Shown here: piece after piece, positions 1 through 7,454 of the stretch | How the letters are laid out: each line of letters begins with the position of its first letter | Numbering within the stretch: the stretch's first letter is position 1 | Origin: Treponema sp. | Lineage (GTDB): Bacteria; Spirochaetota; Spirochaetia; Treponematales; Breznakiellaceae | Assembly (NCBI GenBank): GCA_031257195.1 | Contig: JAIRPD010000084.1 | Coordinates: 1-34,109, forward strand | Reading direction: 5' to 3' | Length of the DNA: 34,109 nucleotides | Translations under genes and position numbers: made by a program | Notes under the pieces: model-generated | The model's input: only the letters and a program-made list of their open reading frames with translations | Told to the model about the DNA's origin: nothing | Database searches by the model: none

Positions 1-537
1 GCGGGAAAGTCAACCCTGCTGTTGTCCCTGACGGGCCTGCTCCCGCTGGAGCGGGGCCGCGTGGTGTTTAACGGCCTGGAGTTGAACCGCGCCAACGCCG
101 CCGCGTTCCGCCGGGGCATAGGCCTGGTGACGCAGAATCCCGACGATCAGCTTTTTATGTCCACGGTGTACGATGATATTGCCTTTGGCCCGCGCTGCCA
201 AAACACGGCGGAGGCCCGTATACAAACCAAAGCGGACGAAGTAATGGCCGCCCTGGGCATTACGGCCTTACGGGACCGGCTTACCCACCGGCTTTCGGGC
301 GGCGAAAAGCGCCTGGCGGCTCTGGCCGGCATTCTGGTGATGGAACCCGCCGTCATGCTGCTGGACGAACCGGCGACTTTTCTCGATGAGCCCGGACGGC
401 GGCGGCTTTTGGAAATCCTTTTGTCCCTCCCCCAGGCAATGATCATCGCGACCCACGATCATGAGCTGGCGGAACATCTTTGCGGCCGGACCCTGCGCCT
501 CGAACAGGGGCGTATCATGGCGGAAAACCCGCCTTAG
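1..537 (+). CDS. ABC transporter ATP-binding protein, CbiO/EcfA type (5' truncated)
   Basis: The window opens inside the Walker A loop (AGKST is read from base 1), so the N-terminus is missing. The remaining 178 residues carry all later ABC landmarks: Q-loop VTQNPDDQLF, signature LSGGEKR, Walker B VMLLDEPATFLDEP and H-loop ATHDHELA. The QNPDDQLF Q-loop is typical of the cobalt/nickel and ECF vitamin importer ATPases (CbiO/EcfA), which energise a membrane T-component with a substrate-specific S-component. The partner genes would lie upstream, outside the window, so the substrate cannot be named. The gene ends at a TAG and is followed by a strong hairpin shared with the convergent gene downstream. 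Confidence 0.9.
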   Translation, partial: AGKSTLLLSLTGLLPLERGRVVFNGLELNRANAAAFRRGIGLVTQNPDDQLFMSTVYDDIAFGPRCQNTAEARIQTKADEVMAALGITALRDRLTHRLSGGEKRLAALAGILVMEPAVMLLDEPATFLDEPGRRRLLEILLSLPQAMIIATHDHELAEHLCGRTLRLEQGRIMAENPP

Positions 538-568
538 GTTTCCCGGGCATTCCCGCCGCCCATCCCAA

Positions 569-600
569 AAACGGCCCTGTCCACAGGGCCAGGGCCGTTT
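569..600. terminator. Bidirectional hairpin terminator with two alternative stems
   Basis: AAACGGCCCT (569-578) pairs with AGGGCCGTTT (591-600). An alternative inner stem GGCCCTGT/ACAGGGCC (573-590) uses the same left arm. It lies between the stops of two convergent genes. Read on the minus strand the stem is followed by a run of five T, the usual Rho-independent layout; on the plus strand the T-run is shorter. Confidence 0.75.
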
Positions 601-618
601 CACATCATCAAACCCAGG

Positions 619-819
619 TTAAGGCAGCGCCGGCTTTCGTCCCCGCTTCGCGGGAGCCCTGGCCGTTCGCGCCTTCGCCGCGGGCTTCGCTTTCGCCGCG
701 GGTTTTTTCACGGCCGGCTTTCTGGCCGCGGGTTTCTTGTCAACCACTTTCTTCACCGGGGCTTTTTTAATCTTCCCGTCAACAACAATCAAATCGCCTT
801 TACAATGCGGACACTTCAT
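619..819 (-). CDS. Small CxxC zinc-knuckle protein with histone H1-like Lys/Ala/Pro tail
   Basis: 66 residues. The N-terminus is MKCPHCKGDLIVVDG, half of a zinc-ribbon-like knuckle (one CxxC). From about residue 17 to the end it is Lys/Ala/Pro/Arg rich with repeated KKPA/RKPA/AKPA units and an RGRKPA ending, like the tails of histone H1 and of bacterial H1-like DNA-binding proteins. A nucleic-acid-binding, nucleoid-associated role is an inference from composition. The start is supported by a good promoter 23 nt upstream (849-877), a G-rich ribosome site close to the ATG, and a terminator just after the stop, so it is its own transcription unit. With only one CxxC, metal binding would need a dimer or may not occur. 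Confidence 0.8.
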   Translation of the reverse strand: MKCPHCKGDLIVVDGKIKKAPVKKVVDKKPAARKPAVKKPAAKAKPAAKARTARAPAKRGRKPALP

Positions 820-848
820 GGAACCCCCAAAAAATAAATTGTGAATTT

Positions 849-877
849 ATAATAGCAATCGACGCCATAGCTGACAA
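849..877 (-). promoter_or_regulatory. Sigma70-type promoter of the H1-like gene
   Basis: On the minus strand, TTGTCA (877-872), a 17-nt spacer, then TATTAT (854-849). The predicted transcript start is near 842, giving a leader of roughly 23 nt before the ATG at 819. The rest of 820-942 holds no gene that I can support. Confidence 0.65.
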
Positions 878-942
878 GCCCTTACGCCGTTTTTCCATAA
901 AATAACATGATTCCCCCGCCTTAAGCCGCGGCGTCCGCCTTT

Positions 943-2070
943 CTACACCACGCGCCGCGCGCCGGGAACACCGGGCCGGCGGCGCGGCAATATATATTTA
1001 CACGCCGTTTGACAAATCACGAGCGTCGCCGTTATCGAGACAAACCATTTTACCGCGCCCGCTATGGCAAGGGGTTTTAACGCGCGAAGGATAACCGTTA
1101 ACGCGATGGAGTGCAGCCAGTAAATTCCATAGGAATAGGGCGAGAACCATTCCGTTAGCTTTCCTAATTTTTTCTGAAACCGGTAAAACAACCCCGTCAG
1201 GAACAGCGTTGAAACCACCGCTGTGGTGTTATACAAAAACGAATTCACCGCCCGGTTCGCCGTTTCGCCGAAGCCGCCGCCTATCATAACCCAAACCACG
1301 GAAAAACCCATAACAACCGCGTCGATAACGCCCCAAAATACCCATTTCGGCGTCCAGCCGTTTTGTGTGTACCAGCTTTTTTTATACGCGTATATCCCCA
1401 GGGCGAAAACCATCACATATCCCGCCGCGCGGGCCGGCTGAAAATATAAAACATACCCGATATTAAGCCACGAGTCGGCGTGTTTGATCGTCGATGACAT
1501 ATAATACGCGGCGATGGAAACGATCCAGGCCGCCGCTATGACGGGCGTCCGCGCGATCCGGTTTTTACTCGCCGCCGTTTTACCCGCCATGAACCCATAG
1601 AGCGAATATAACAAAAACAAAAAAAGAAGAACGCCAAGAAACCAGTAATGAGCCTGCTGGTAAAATTCCCCGAAAAATAGTTTACCGGTAAATTCCCCTA
1701 TTGAAACCGCCCGGTGAACCATGTTCTCGTAGCTCAAATACGCGAAAAAAGGGGCGACAAGAAAAACCCCCGCCAGCCAGGGAAACCCAATCCGCTTAAC
1801 TTTATCCGTCAAAAAAGAACGAAACCCCCGCCTGGCGAACGAGGGGGGAGAGAAATAGCCGGCGAGAAAAAATAAAAGGGTCATGGGAAAACGGTCAAGC
1901 AGGATCACCAAAAAAGTAAAGAACAGGTATTTTTGATCGTCCTGGACATACCACCACCGCGGGACGTATTCCATAAAGGTCATGGAAGCGTGCATAACGA
2001 TAACGAGCAGCACCATAAAAAAACGCAGCGCGTCAAAACCCGGTATTCTTTTGTTTTCTTCCGGCGCCAT
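943..2070 (-). CDS. Acyltransferase family 3 integral membrane protein
   Basis: 375 residues, close to the usual size of the Acyl_transf_3 (OafA/NolL/YiaH-like) family, which O-acylates (often acetylates) surface glycans. The N-terminal block GFDALRFFMVLLVIVMHAS contains the conserved Arg and the His at the end of the first membrane helix. About ten hydrophobic segments follow (for example FLVILLDRF, LFFLAGYF, YWFLGVLLFLFLLYSLYGF, YGIYWLHSIALTVIL). The C-terminus ends in a basic PRRRPGVPGARR stretch. No glycan synthesis genes are adjacent, so the acceptor is unknown. The promoter is divergent from the DsbA-like gene. The -10 box ends 6 nt before the ATG and there is no Shine-Dalgarno, so the mRNA may be leaderless. 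Confidence 0.88.
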   Translation of the reverse strand: MAPEENKRIPGFDALRFFMVLLVIVMHASMTFMEYVPRWWYVQDDQKYLFFTFLVILLDRFPMTLLFFLAGYFSPPSFARRGFRSFLTDKVKRIGFPWLAGVFLVAPFFAYLSYENMVHRAVSIGEFTGKLFFGEFYQQAHYWFLGVLLFLFLLYSLYGFMAGKTAASKNRIARTPVIAAAWIVSIAAYYMSSTIKHADSWLNIGYVLYFQPARAAGYVMVFALGIYAYKKSWYTQNGWTPKWVFWGVIDAVVMGFSVVWVMIGGGFGETANRAVNSFLYNTTAVVSTLFLTGLFYRFQKKLGKLTEWFSPYSYGIYWLHSIALTVILRALKPLAIAGAVKWFVSITATLVICQTACKYILPRRRPGVPGARRVV

Positions 2071-2076
2071 GTTTTA

Positions 2077-2105
2077 GGAATACCACGCTCGCTGTTTTTT
2101 GTCAA
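2077..2105 (-). promoter_or_regulatory. Promoter of the acyltransferase gene, predicted leaderless
   Basis: On the minus strand a perfect TTGACA (2105-2100), 17-nt spacer, TATTCC (2082-2077), then exactly 6 nt to the ATG at 2070. The expected +1 coincides with the A of the start codon. The reverse strand of the same box reads TTGTCA (2099-2104) and is 16 nt from TATCCT (2121-2126), so a divergent promoter for the thiol protein gene may share it. Confidence 0.65.
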
Positions 2106-2139
2106 TCGATTTTACTATACTATCCTTAAGGAGATAAGG

Positions 2140-2706
2140 ATGGCGAAAATCACGGTTTATTACGATTATGTGTGTCCCTACTGCAAGCGGGGCCTCGAAA
2201 CCTTGCTGGATCTGCTGCCCGCTTATCCCGGCGCGGAAATTGAGTGGACCCCCGTGGAAAGCCACCCCAGGCCGGAGGATTTCCGGCCCCACACGGACCT
2301 CTGCGTACGGGCCTACTACATCGCCCGGGAACTGGGGGCGGACATAAAAGCCTTTCACGCCGCGCTGTTCCGGGCGGCGGCCGAGGAAAGACAGGATGTG
2401 GAAAACCCGGCGGTCCTGGAAAAGGTTGTGGAGGGGCTCATGGACGGCGGCGTTTTCCGGGCCTCACTGGACGCGGGCAAATTCGCCTCCAGGGCAGGGG
2501 AAAACAACGACGCCGCGGACAAAGCCGGGGTTTGGTTCCTTCCGGCTTTCCGGGCGGGAAAGATCGCCCTGGACGCGAAGGGCGGCGCGGGGGTTTCCGG
2601 GGAGGAACTAAAGGCGTTTCTAGACCGGGCCGCCCGCCTCAATGGACCGAAACGCGGTTCAACGCCTCCCGGTCCAGCTTTTTCGCCTTCAGGACAAAGG
2701 CGATAA
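2140..2706 (+). CDS. DsbA-family thiol oxidoreductase-like protein, cytoplasmic
   Basis: 188 residues from the ATG preceded by AAGGAGAT. An in-frame upstream extension to 1933 runs through the neighbouring gene and is discarded. The start MAKITVYYDYVCPYCKRG is a thioredoxin-fold strand followed by the CPYC active site. A helical insertion follows, then GVWFLPAF, which supplies the cis-proline loop, and a last strand near AFRAGKIAL. There is no signal peptide, so it resembles the cytoplasmic FrnE/2-hydroxychromene-2-carboxylate isomerase branch of the DsbA superfamily rather than periplasmic DsbA. The last 20 or so residues (NGPKRGSTPPG onward) look unstructured and lie over the 3' end of the convergent MATE gene. 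The substrate is unknown. Confidence 0.82.
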   Translation: MAKITVYYDYVCPYCKRGLETLLDLLPAYPGAEIEWTPVESHPRPEDFRPHTDLCVRAYYIARELGADIKAFHAALFRAAAEERQDVENPAVLEKVVEGLMDGGVFRASLDAGKFASRAGENNDAADKAGVWFLPAFRAGKIALDAKGGAGVSGEELKAFLDRAARLNGPKRGSTPPGPAFSPSGQRR

Positions 2707-3991
2707 CCAAGGGGACGGTGGAGCCCAGCCAGGCCAGGGGGGAAGCCCAGCAAAGGCCGGTAAAACCAAAAGGAGCGGACAGGATGATCGCCGCGAAGCT
2801 CCGCATCACCAGTTCCATAACGCCGGCGACGGTGGGAATCAAACTATCCCCTAAACCCTGAAGGGTCTGCCGGAAAATAAAGAGCAGGGCAAGGATCACA
2901 TAGCAGGAGCCGTTAATAACCAGGTACACATGGGAAAGCTCCACCGCCCCGGGATCCTCGCCGATAAACAGGGAGGAAAGAAAGCCCCCGGCGAAAACAA
3001 AGAGGATCCCCATAAAAACGCTGAAGGCCCCGGAAATAATCGAACACTGGATCACGCCGCTTTTGATCCGCCCGTATTTACGGGCCCCATAATTCTGGGC
3101 GCTGTAGGTGGCCATGGTTACCCCAAAGCTGGACATGGGCAGGATCGCCACGGCGTCGATCTTCTGGGCGGCGGTAAAGGCCGCCACCGCCGTGGTCCCC
3201 AGGCCATTCAGGGCGAACTGAAGCACCACCACCCCGATGGCGATAATACTCATCTGGAAACCCATGGGCAGGGCCACCCTGGCGTGGGCCCAAAGCTCCG
3301 CCGCCCCAAAACGCCAGTCTTCTTTTTTTATTTTAAGCTGGGGCATTTTTTTAAGGATAAAAAAAACACAGGAAAGGCCCGAAAGGAACTGGGCTATAAC
3401 CGTGGCGTAGGCGGCCCCGCTGGTTTTCATGCGGAAAACCAGGATAAACACATAATCCAGGATAATGTTGATCACGCAGGCGGCCACAAGAAACACCAGG
3501 GGGGTACGGCTGTCCCCCACGGCGCGCATCACGTTGGAAAGGAGGTTGAAGAGCAGCGCCACGGGGATGCCCCAAAAGATCACGGCGATATAGGCGTAAG
3601 CGCCGTCAATAATTTCTTCCGGGGTCCGCAGGAGAACAAGGATAAGCCGGGTAAAGGGAACGCTCGCCCCCAGGAGGAAGACCGACGCCGCCCCGCCCAG
3701 GACAAGGCTAGCCGCGAAACTCCGGCGGACCCCCGCCGAATTGGCGGCGCCAAAACGCTGAGCGGTGATGATCGAGGTTCCCGAGGTAAAACCGATAACA
3801 AAACCCAGGATTAGGAACATCAGGCTCCCGGTACAGCCCACGGCTGCCAGGGCGGAAACCCCCAGCGTCCTGCCCACGATAAAGGTATCCGCCATATTAT
3901 AGAACTGCTGGAACAGGTTGCCGATTAACAGGGGAACGGTGAAGGACACGATGAGGATCGCCGGGCCGCCGATGGTTAAATTTTTAGTCAT
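2639..3991 (-). CDS. MATE family multidrug/metabolite efflux transporter
   Basis: 450 residues, the usual MATE length, with about 12 membrane segments in two repeats. The N-terminal GGPAILIVSFTVPLLIGNLFQQFYNMADTF is the hallmark MATE first helix (P-x-x-x-G-x-x-x-Q-x-x-Y-N-x-x-D). MRAVGDSRTP and its C-terminal counterpart LQGLGDSLIP mark the two halves. MATE proteins export drugs or metabolites by Na+ or H+ antiport. A longer reading frame upstream only shadows the malQ gene, so the ATG at 3991 is used. It starts 11 nt after the malQ stop and is probably the last gene of that operon. The substrate is unknown. Confidence 0.9.
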   Translation of the reverse strand: MTKNLTIGGPAILIVSFTVPLLIGNLFQQFYNMADTFIVGRTLGVSALAAVGCTGSLMFLILGFVIGFTSGTSIITAQRFGAANSAGVRRSFAASLVLGGAASVFLLGASVPFTRLILVLLRTPEEIIDGAYAYIAVIFWGIPVALLFNLLSNVMRAVGDSRTPLVFLVAACVINIILDYVFILVFRMKTSGAAYATVIAQFLSGLSCVFFILKKMPQLKIKKEDWRFGAAELWAHARVALPMGFQMSIIAIGVVVLQFALNGLGTTAVAAFTAAQKIDAVAILPMSSFGVTMATYSAQNYGARKYGRIKSGVIQCSIISGAFSVFMGILFVFAGGFLSSLFIGEDPGAVELSHVYLVINGSCYVILALLFIFRQTLQGLGDSLIPTVAGVMELVMRSFAAIILSAPFGFTGLCWASPLAWLGSTVPLVIAFVLKAKKLDREALNRVSVH

Positions 3992-4002
3992 GCCGGTATG
4001 TT

Positions 4003-5661
4003 TTATCGCCTGCCATACAATGATACCAGGGAAGCGAAACGCCGGGCAAGCTCCCGCGGCGGAAGGGCCTCCAGACGCCAGGACCAGTTCTCCCCTCCGC
4101 AGGTGGCGGGGGTGTTGATCCGGGCCTCCGCGCCCAACCCCAAAAGATCCTGGAGGGGGAAAATCGCGTACTTCGCGTGGGAAGCCATGACGGAGCGGAC
4201 CATGGCCCAGGCCGCCTCGCCGGGCGGGGGAAGCTCCCCCTCCGTACCGCCGCCGGCCCGCTCCAGGCCAAAGTAGGCCGCCACGGTCCGCTTGTCCGCG
4301 CCGCCCAGGGCGGCGTACCATCCGGCGGTGGTATTGTTGTCATGGGTGCCCGTATAGGCCGCCCAGGGGTAATCGTAATTATGGGGAAGAAAGGAATGCC
4401 GGGCGTCCAGGCGGCCCTCTTTCATGTCCTCAAAGCCGAACTGACAGACCTTCATTCCCGGAAAGCCGGCGCCCTCCCGAAGTTTCTTAACGCTCTCCGT
4501 TAAAAAACCCAGGTCCTCCGCCAGGACGGGAAGTTCCCCCAGTTCCCGTTTTAGGACCCGGAAAAACTCCTCCCCCGGGCCGGGCTCCCAGGTTCCCCGT
4601 TCCGCCGTGCTGTCCCCCGCGGGAACGGCCCAGTAGGCGTCGAAGCCCCGGAAGTGGTCGATCCGGAAGATATCCACTTGGGCAAGGAGCCGCCGGATCC
4701 GGTCTATCCACCAGGAGAAGCCGCCGGCTTTCATCTTTTCCCAGTCATAAACGGGGTTCCCCCAAAGCTGGCCCGTGGGGCTAAAATAATCCGGGGGTAC
4801 GCCGGATACCACCGAGTACTTGCCGTCCGCCCCCGTCTTGAAGAGGTCTATCCGGGTCCAGGAATCGGCGCTGTCCGGGGCCACAAAGATCGGTATGTCC
4901 CCGATGATCCGAATCCCCCGGCCGTTGGCGTAGGCCTTTAAATCCCGCCACTGGCGTTCAAAGAAATACTGCAGTATCTTCCATTCCAGAATCTCCGCGG
5001 CCTTTTCTTCCCGGACTTTTTCCAGGGCGGCCTTTTCCCGCCTCGCCAGGGAGGCATCCCAGATCGTATGCCACCGGGCGTCCCCATAGCGGCGATACAG
5101 CACCTGGAAAAGGGCGTAGTCATCCAGCCAGTGAGCCTCCCGCTCACAAAAGGCCTTAAACGCCGCCCGCTCCCCGGCGTTCGCGGGGGTCTCCGTTCCC
5201 CCGCCATCCAAAAGGGCGGCGAAACGGCGGGCCGCCTCCCTTAATAGGGGAAGTTTTTGCTCTTCCACCAGGCCGTAATCCACCCGGTTCGCCCCGCCCG
5301 GCCCCTCCCCGGACAGCGCCCTCCGCCGTTCCGTCAACTCTTCTTCCCCCAGGAGCCCCTCCCGGGCGAGGAGTTCCGGGGAAAGGAGCAGTTCGTTCCC
5401 CGCGAAGGAGGACCGGGCGGCGTAAGGGGAATTGCCGTAACCCGTGGGACCCAGGGGAAGGATCTGCCACAGGCTTATCCCCGCGGAGGCGAGGAAGTCC
5501 GCGAAAGCCCGCGCCTCCGCGCCCAGATCCCCTATACCGTAGGGGCCGGGCAGGGAGGTAATGTGGAGAAGCGCGCCGGCGTACCGGGGCCGGCTTTCGT
5601 ACAGAGGATTCCACGGTTCCGCGCCGCCCTGTCCGCCCGGCGGGCTGTCTTGTTCCGGCAT
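4003..5661 (-). CDS. malQ: 4-alpha-glucanotransferase (amylomaltase), GH77
   Basis: 552 residues. It transfers 4-alpha-glucan segments between maltodextrins and releases glucose, in the cytoplasm. Family blocks occur in order: ITSLPGPYGIGDLG near the N-terminus, LPLGPTGYGNSPYAARSSFAGN, GDIPIFVAPDSADSW, FRIDHFRG (nucleophile Asp), VLAEDLGFLT (acid/base Glu region) and YTGTHDNNTTAGW. The ATG at 5661 has GGAGGC 7 nt upstream and lies 11 nt after the permease stop. The longer frame to 5901 only overlaps the permease. The first 25 or so residues (Gly/Pro/Gln rich) are an extra. Its place behind a MalF/MalG importer suggests the imported sugar is an alpha-glucan oligosaccharide. Confidence 0.95.
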   Translation of the reverse strand: MPEQDSPPGGQGGAEPWNPLYESRPRYAGALLHITSLPGPYGIGDLGAEARAFADFLASAGISLWQILPLGPTGYGNSPYAARSSFAGNELLLSPELLAREGLLGEEELTERRRALSGEGPGGANRVDYGLVEEQKLPLLREAARRFAALLDGGGTETPANAGERAAFKAFCEREAHWLDDYALFQVLYRRYGDARWHTIWDASLARREKAALEKVREEKAAEILEWKILQYFFERQWRDLKAYANGRGIRIIGDIPIFVAPDSADSWTRIDLFKTGADGKYSVVSGVPPDYFSPTGQLWGNPVYDWEKMKAGGFSWWIDRIRRLLAQVDIFRIDHFRGFDAYWAVPAGDSTAERGTWEPGPGEEFFRVLKRELGELPVLAEDLGFLTESVKKLREGAGFPGMKVCQFGFEDMKEGRLDARHSFLPHNYDYPWAAYTGTHDNNTTAGWYAALGGADKRTVAAYFGLERAGGGTEGELPPPGEAAWAMVRSVMASHAKYAIFPLQDLLGLGAEARINTPATCGGENWSWRLEALPPRELARRFASLVSLYGRR

Positions 5662-5672
5662 CCACGCCTCCG

Positions 5673-6524
5673 TCAGCTTTTTATCGCCCCGTCGCTGATC
5701 CCCTTGACGATAAATTTCTGCAAAAAGAGAAACACAATCACTATGGGGATGATCGACACAAAAACCGCGGGGAAAATCAACTGCCAGGGGTTGCCGAACT
5801 GGCCCGCGGTGATCCGGGCAAAGTACAGTTCCAGCACCAAAGTCTTGCTGGATGAGTTGCCGATCACCAGGAAGGGCAGAAGATAATCGTTCCAGATCCA
5901 CATGGCGTTCAGGACTATCACCGTCACGGTGATCGACTTTAAGAGGGGCATCACGATGAGGAAGAAAATCTGGAACACGTTACAGCCGTCGATGAAGGCC
6001 GCCTCCTCAATTCCCAGGGGCACGCCCTTGACAAAGCCGTGGTAAAGGAACACCGACATGGAAAGGCCGAAGCCCCCGTACATTAAGATCAGGCCCCCGG
6101 CGTTTTTAAGCCCCATACCGTCGAAGAACTGGATCAGGGGATACATGATCGCCTGGAAGGGGATCAGCATGGCGGCCACGAAAACCATGAAGAGCAGCCC
6201 GGAAATTTTTGTTTTGCAGCGCACCATGAGCCAGGCCGCCATGGAGGAGATGAGCACGATCAGGCCCACGGAAAAGGCGGTGATCATCACGGTGATCCCC
6301 AGGGCCTTAAAGAAGTGAATCTCCCCCAGGGCCCGCTGGATGTACTGAAAATCCAATTTCGCGGGAAGCCCCAGGGGGTCCCCGATAATCTCCGCCTGGC
6401 CCTTGAAGGAATTCACTATGAGGAACCAGAGGGGGGCGAGGGTGTAAAGGGCGATAAAAACAAGGGCCGCGTAAACCAGCGCCCCGCCGATCCGTTTTTT
6501 TAAAAAGTAATTTCCCTGGGCCAT
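5673..6524 (-). CDS. Carbohydrate ABC importer permease, MalG type
   Basis: 283 residues, six predicted membrane helices, cytoplasmic N-terminus MAQGNYFLKKRIGG. The EAA loop that docks the ATPase is GIEEAAFIDGCNVFQIFFLIVMP. The C-terminus LQKFIVKGISDGAIKS is the usual end of MalG/MsmG-type permeases. It starts one nucleotide after the stop of the first permease (TAG-T-ATG), with GGAG upstream, so translation is coupled. Substrate specificity is set by the binding protein and is probably a malto- or other gluco-oligosaccharide given the adjoining malQ. Confidence 0.93.
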   Translation of the reverse strand: MAQGNYFLKKRIGGALVYAALVFIALYTLAPLWFLIVNSFKGQAEIIGDPLGLPAKLDFQYIQRALGEIHFFKALGITVMITAFSVGLIVLISSMAAWLMVRCKTKISGLLFMVFVAAMLIPFQAIMYPLIQFFDGMGLKNAGGLILMYGGFGLSMSVFLYHGFVKGVPLGIEEAAFIDGCNVFQIFFLIVMPLLKSITVTVIVLNAMWIWNDYLLPFLVIGNSSSKTLVLELYFARITAGQFGNPWQLIFPAVFVSIIPIVIVFLFLQKFIVKGISDGAIKS

Positions 6525-6525
6525 A

Positions 6526-7437
6526 CTACATCTCCAATTCCCGCTTTTTGGTGATATTAACCTGCGTGAGGGTAATCACCGCGATTAAAACAAAGAAGAT
6601 AACCGCCTGGGCCTGGGCCTTGCCGTAATCCGGCGGGGTAGTGTCCTTCACGGTCCTGAGGATCTGCATGGCCAGCATCCGGGTGTTAAATTCACCGTCG
6701 GTCAGGGCCACGTTCTGGTCCAAAAGCTTAAAGCTGTTCGCCAGGGTCATAAAGAACACCACCGTAAAGGAAGGCATGAGCATGGGAACGGTAACCTTCC
6801 AAAAGGTCAGCCAGGAAGAGGCCCCGTCTATACTGGCCGCCTCGTAGAGGTCCCGGGGAATGGTGTTAAGCCCGGCGATGTAGATGATCATCATATACCC
6901 CGCCACCTGCCAGGTATTAAGGAGGGTCAAGGCGAAAAGGGCCTTGACCGAATCCTGGGTCATGTAGCGGAGGAATTCCACATGGAGGAAGCCCTCCGGC
7001 CCGAAGAGCAGGTCCGTAAAGATGATCTGAAACACAAACTGCCAGATAAAGCCCAGGGCCAGCCCCCCCAGCATGTTGGGAAGAAAAAAGGTGGTCCTGA
7101 AAAGCCCCGCCCCCCGGTTAATACGGTTTACCAGGAGAGCCAGGCACAGGGAAGCGATGTTGATCGAGATTACCGCGAGAACCGTGTAACGTACCGTGTA
7201 CCACAGGGCCCGGACAAAGCGCTCATCCTTAAAGGCCGCCTTGTAGTTGGCCAGGCCCGCGAAGGCGTGGAAAACGGACCTCGCCCGGGACCCTGTGGAG
7301 GGATCAAAGTAATAGGTTCCCCGCCAGGCCACAAAGGAATTGAACACCCCCATAATAAAGGGCAGAACAATGACAAACACAAAAAGCAGCAAGGAGGGAA
7401 AGATAAAAACCCAAAACCAGCGCTTGTAAATGTTCAT
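6526..7437 (-). CDS. Carbohydrate ABC importer permease, MalF type
   Basis: 303 residues with about six membrane helices; the first is VFIFPSLLLFVFVIVLPF. The EAA loop is IPRDLYEAASIDGASSWLTFWKVTVP. The start at 7437 has GGGAGG upstream and lies 17 nt after the binding-protein stop. It pairs with the MalG-type permease to form the membrane channel. No large periplasmic P2 loop of the E. coli MalF kind is present, as is normal for the MsmF-like branch. No ATPase gene is present in this unit, so a shared MsmK-type ATPase encoded elsewhere is inferred. Confidence 0.93.
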   Translation of the reverse strand: MNIYKRWFWVFIFPSLLLFVFVIVLPFIMGVFNSFVAWRGTYYFDPSTGSRARSVFHAFAGLANYKAAFKDERFVRALWYTVRYTVLAVISINIASLCLALLVNRINRGAGLFRTTFFLPNMLGGLALGFIWQFVFQIIFTDLLFGPEGFLHVEFLRYMTQDSVKALFALTLLNTWQVAGYMMIIYIAGLNTIPRDLYEAASIDGASSWLTFWKVTVPMLMPSFTVVFFMTLANSFKLLDQNVALTDGEFNTRMLAMQILRTVKDTTPPDYGKAQAQAVIFFVLIAVITLTQVNITKKRELEM

Positions 7438-7454
7438 GGCCGGGAACCTCCCTC

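Noticed and set aside
2099-2126. Promoter for the DsbA-like gene (TTGTCA, 16 nt, TATCCT)
   Set aside because: The predicted start would fall inside its Shine-Dalgarno, so it was mentioned with the divergent promoter but not listed as a separate feature.
2930-3814. 294-codon plus-strand frame opposite the MATE gene
   Set aside because: Composition is Gly/His/Lys rich without hydrophobic core and it fully shadows a well-supported membrane transporter.
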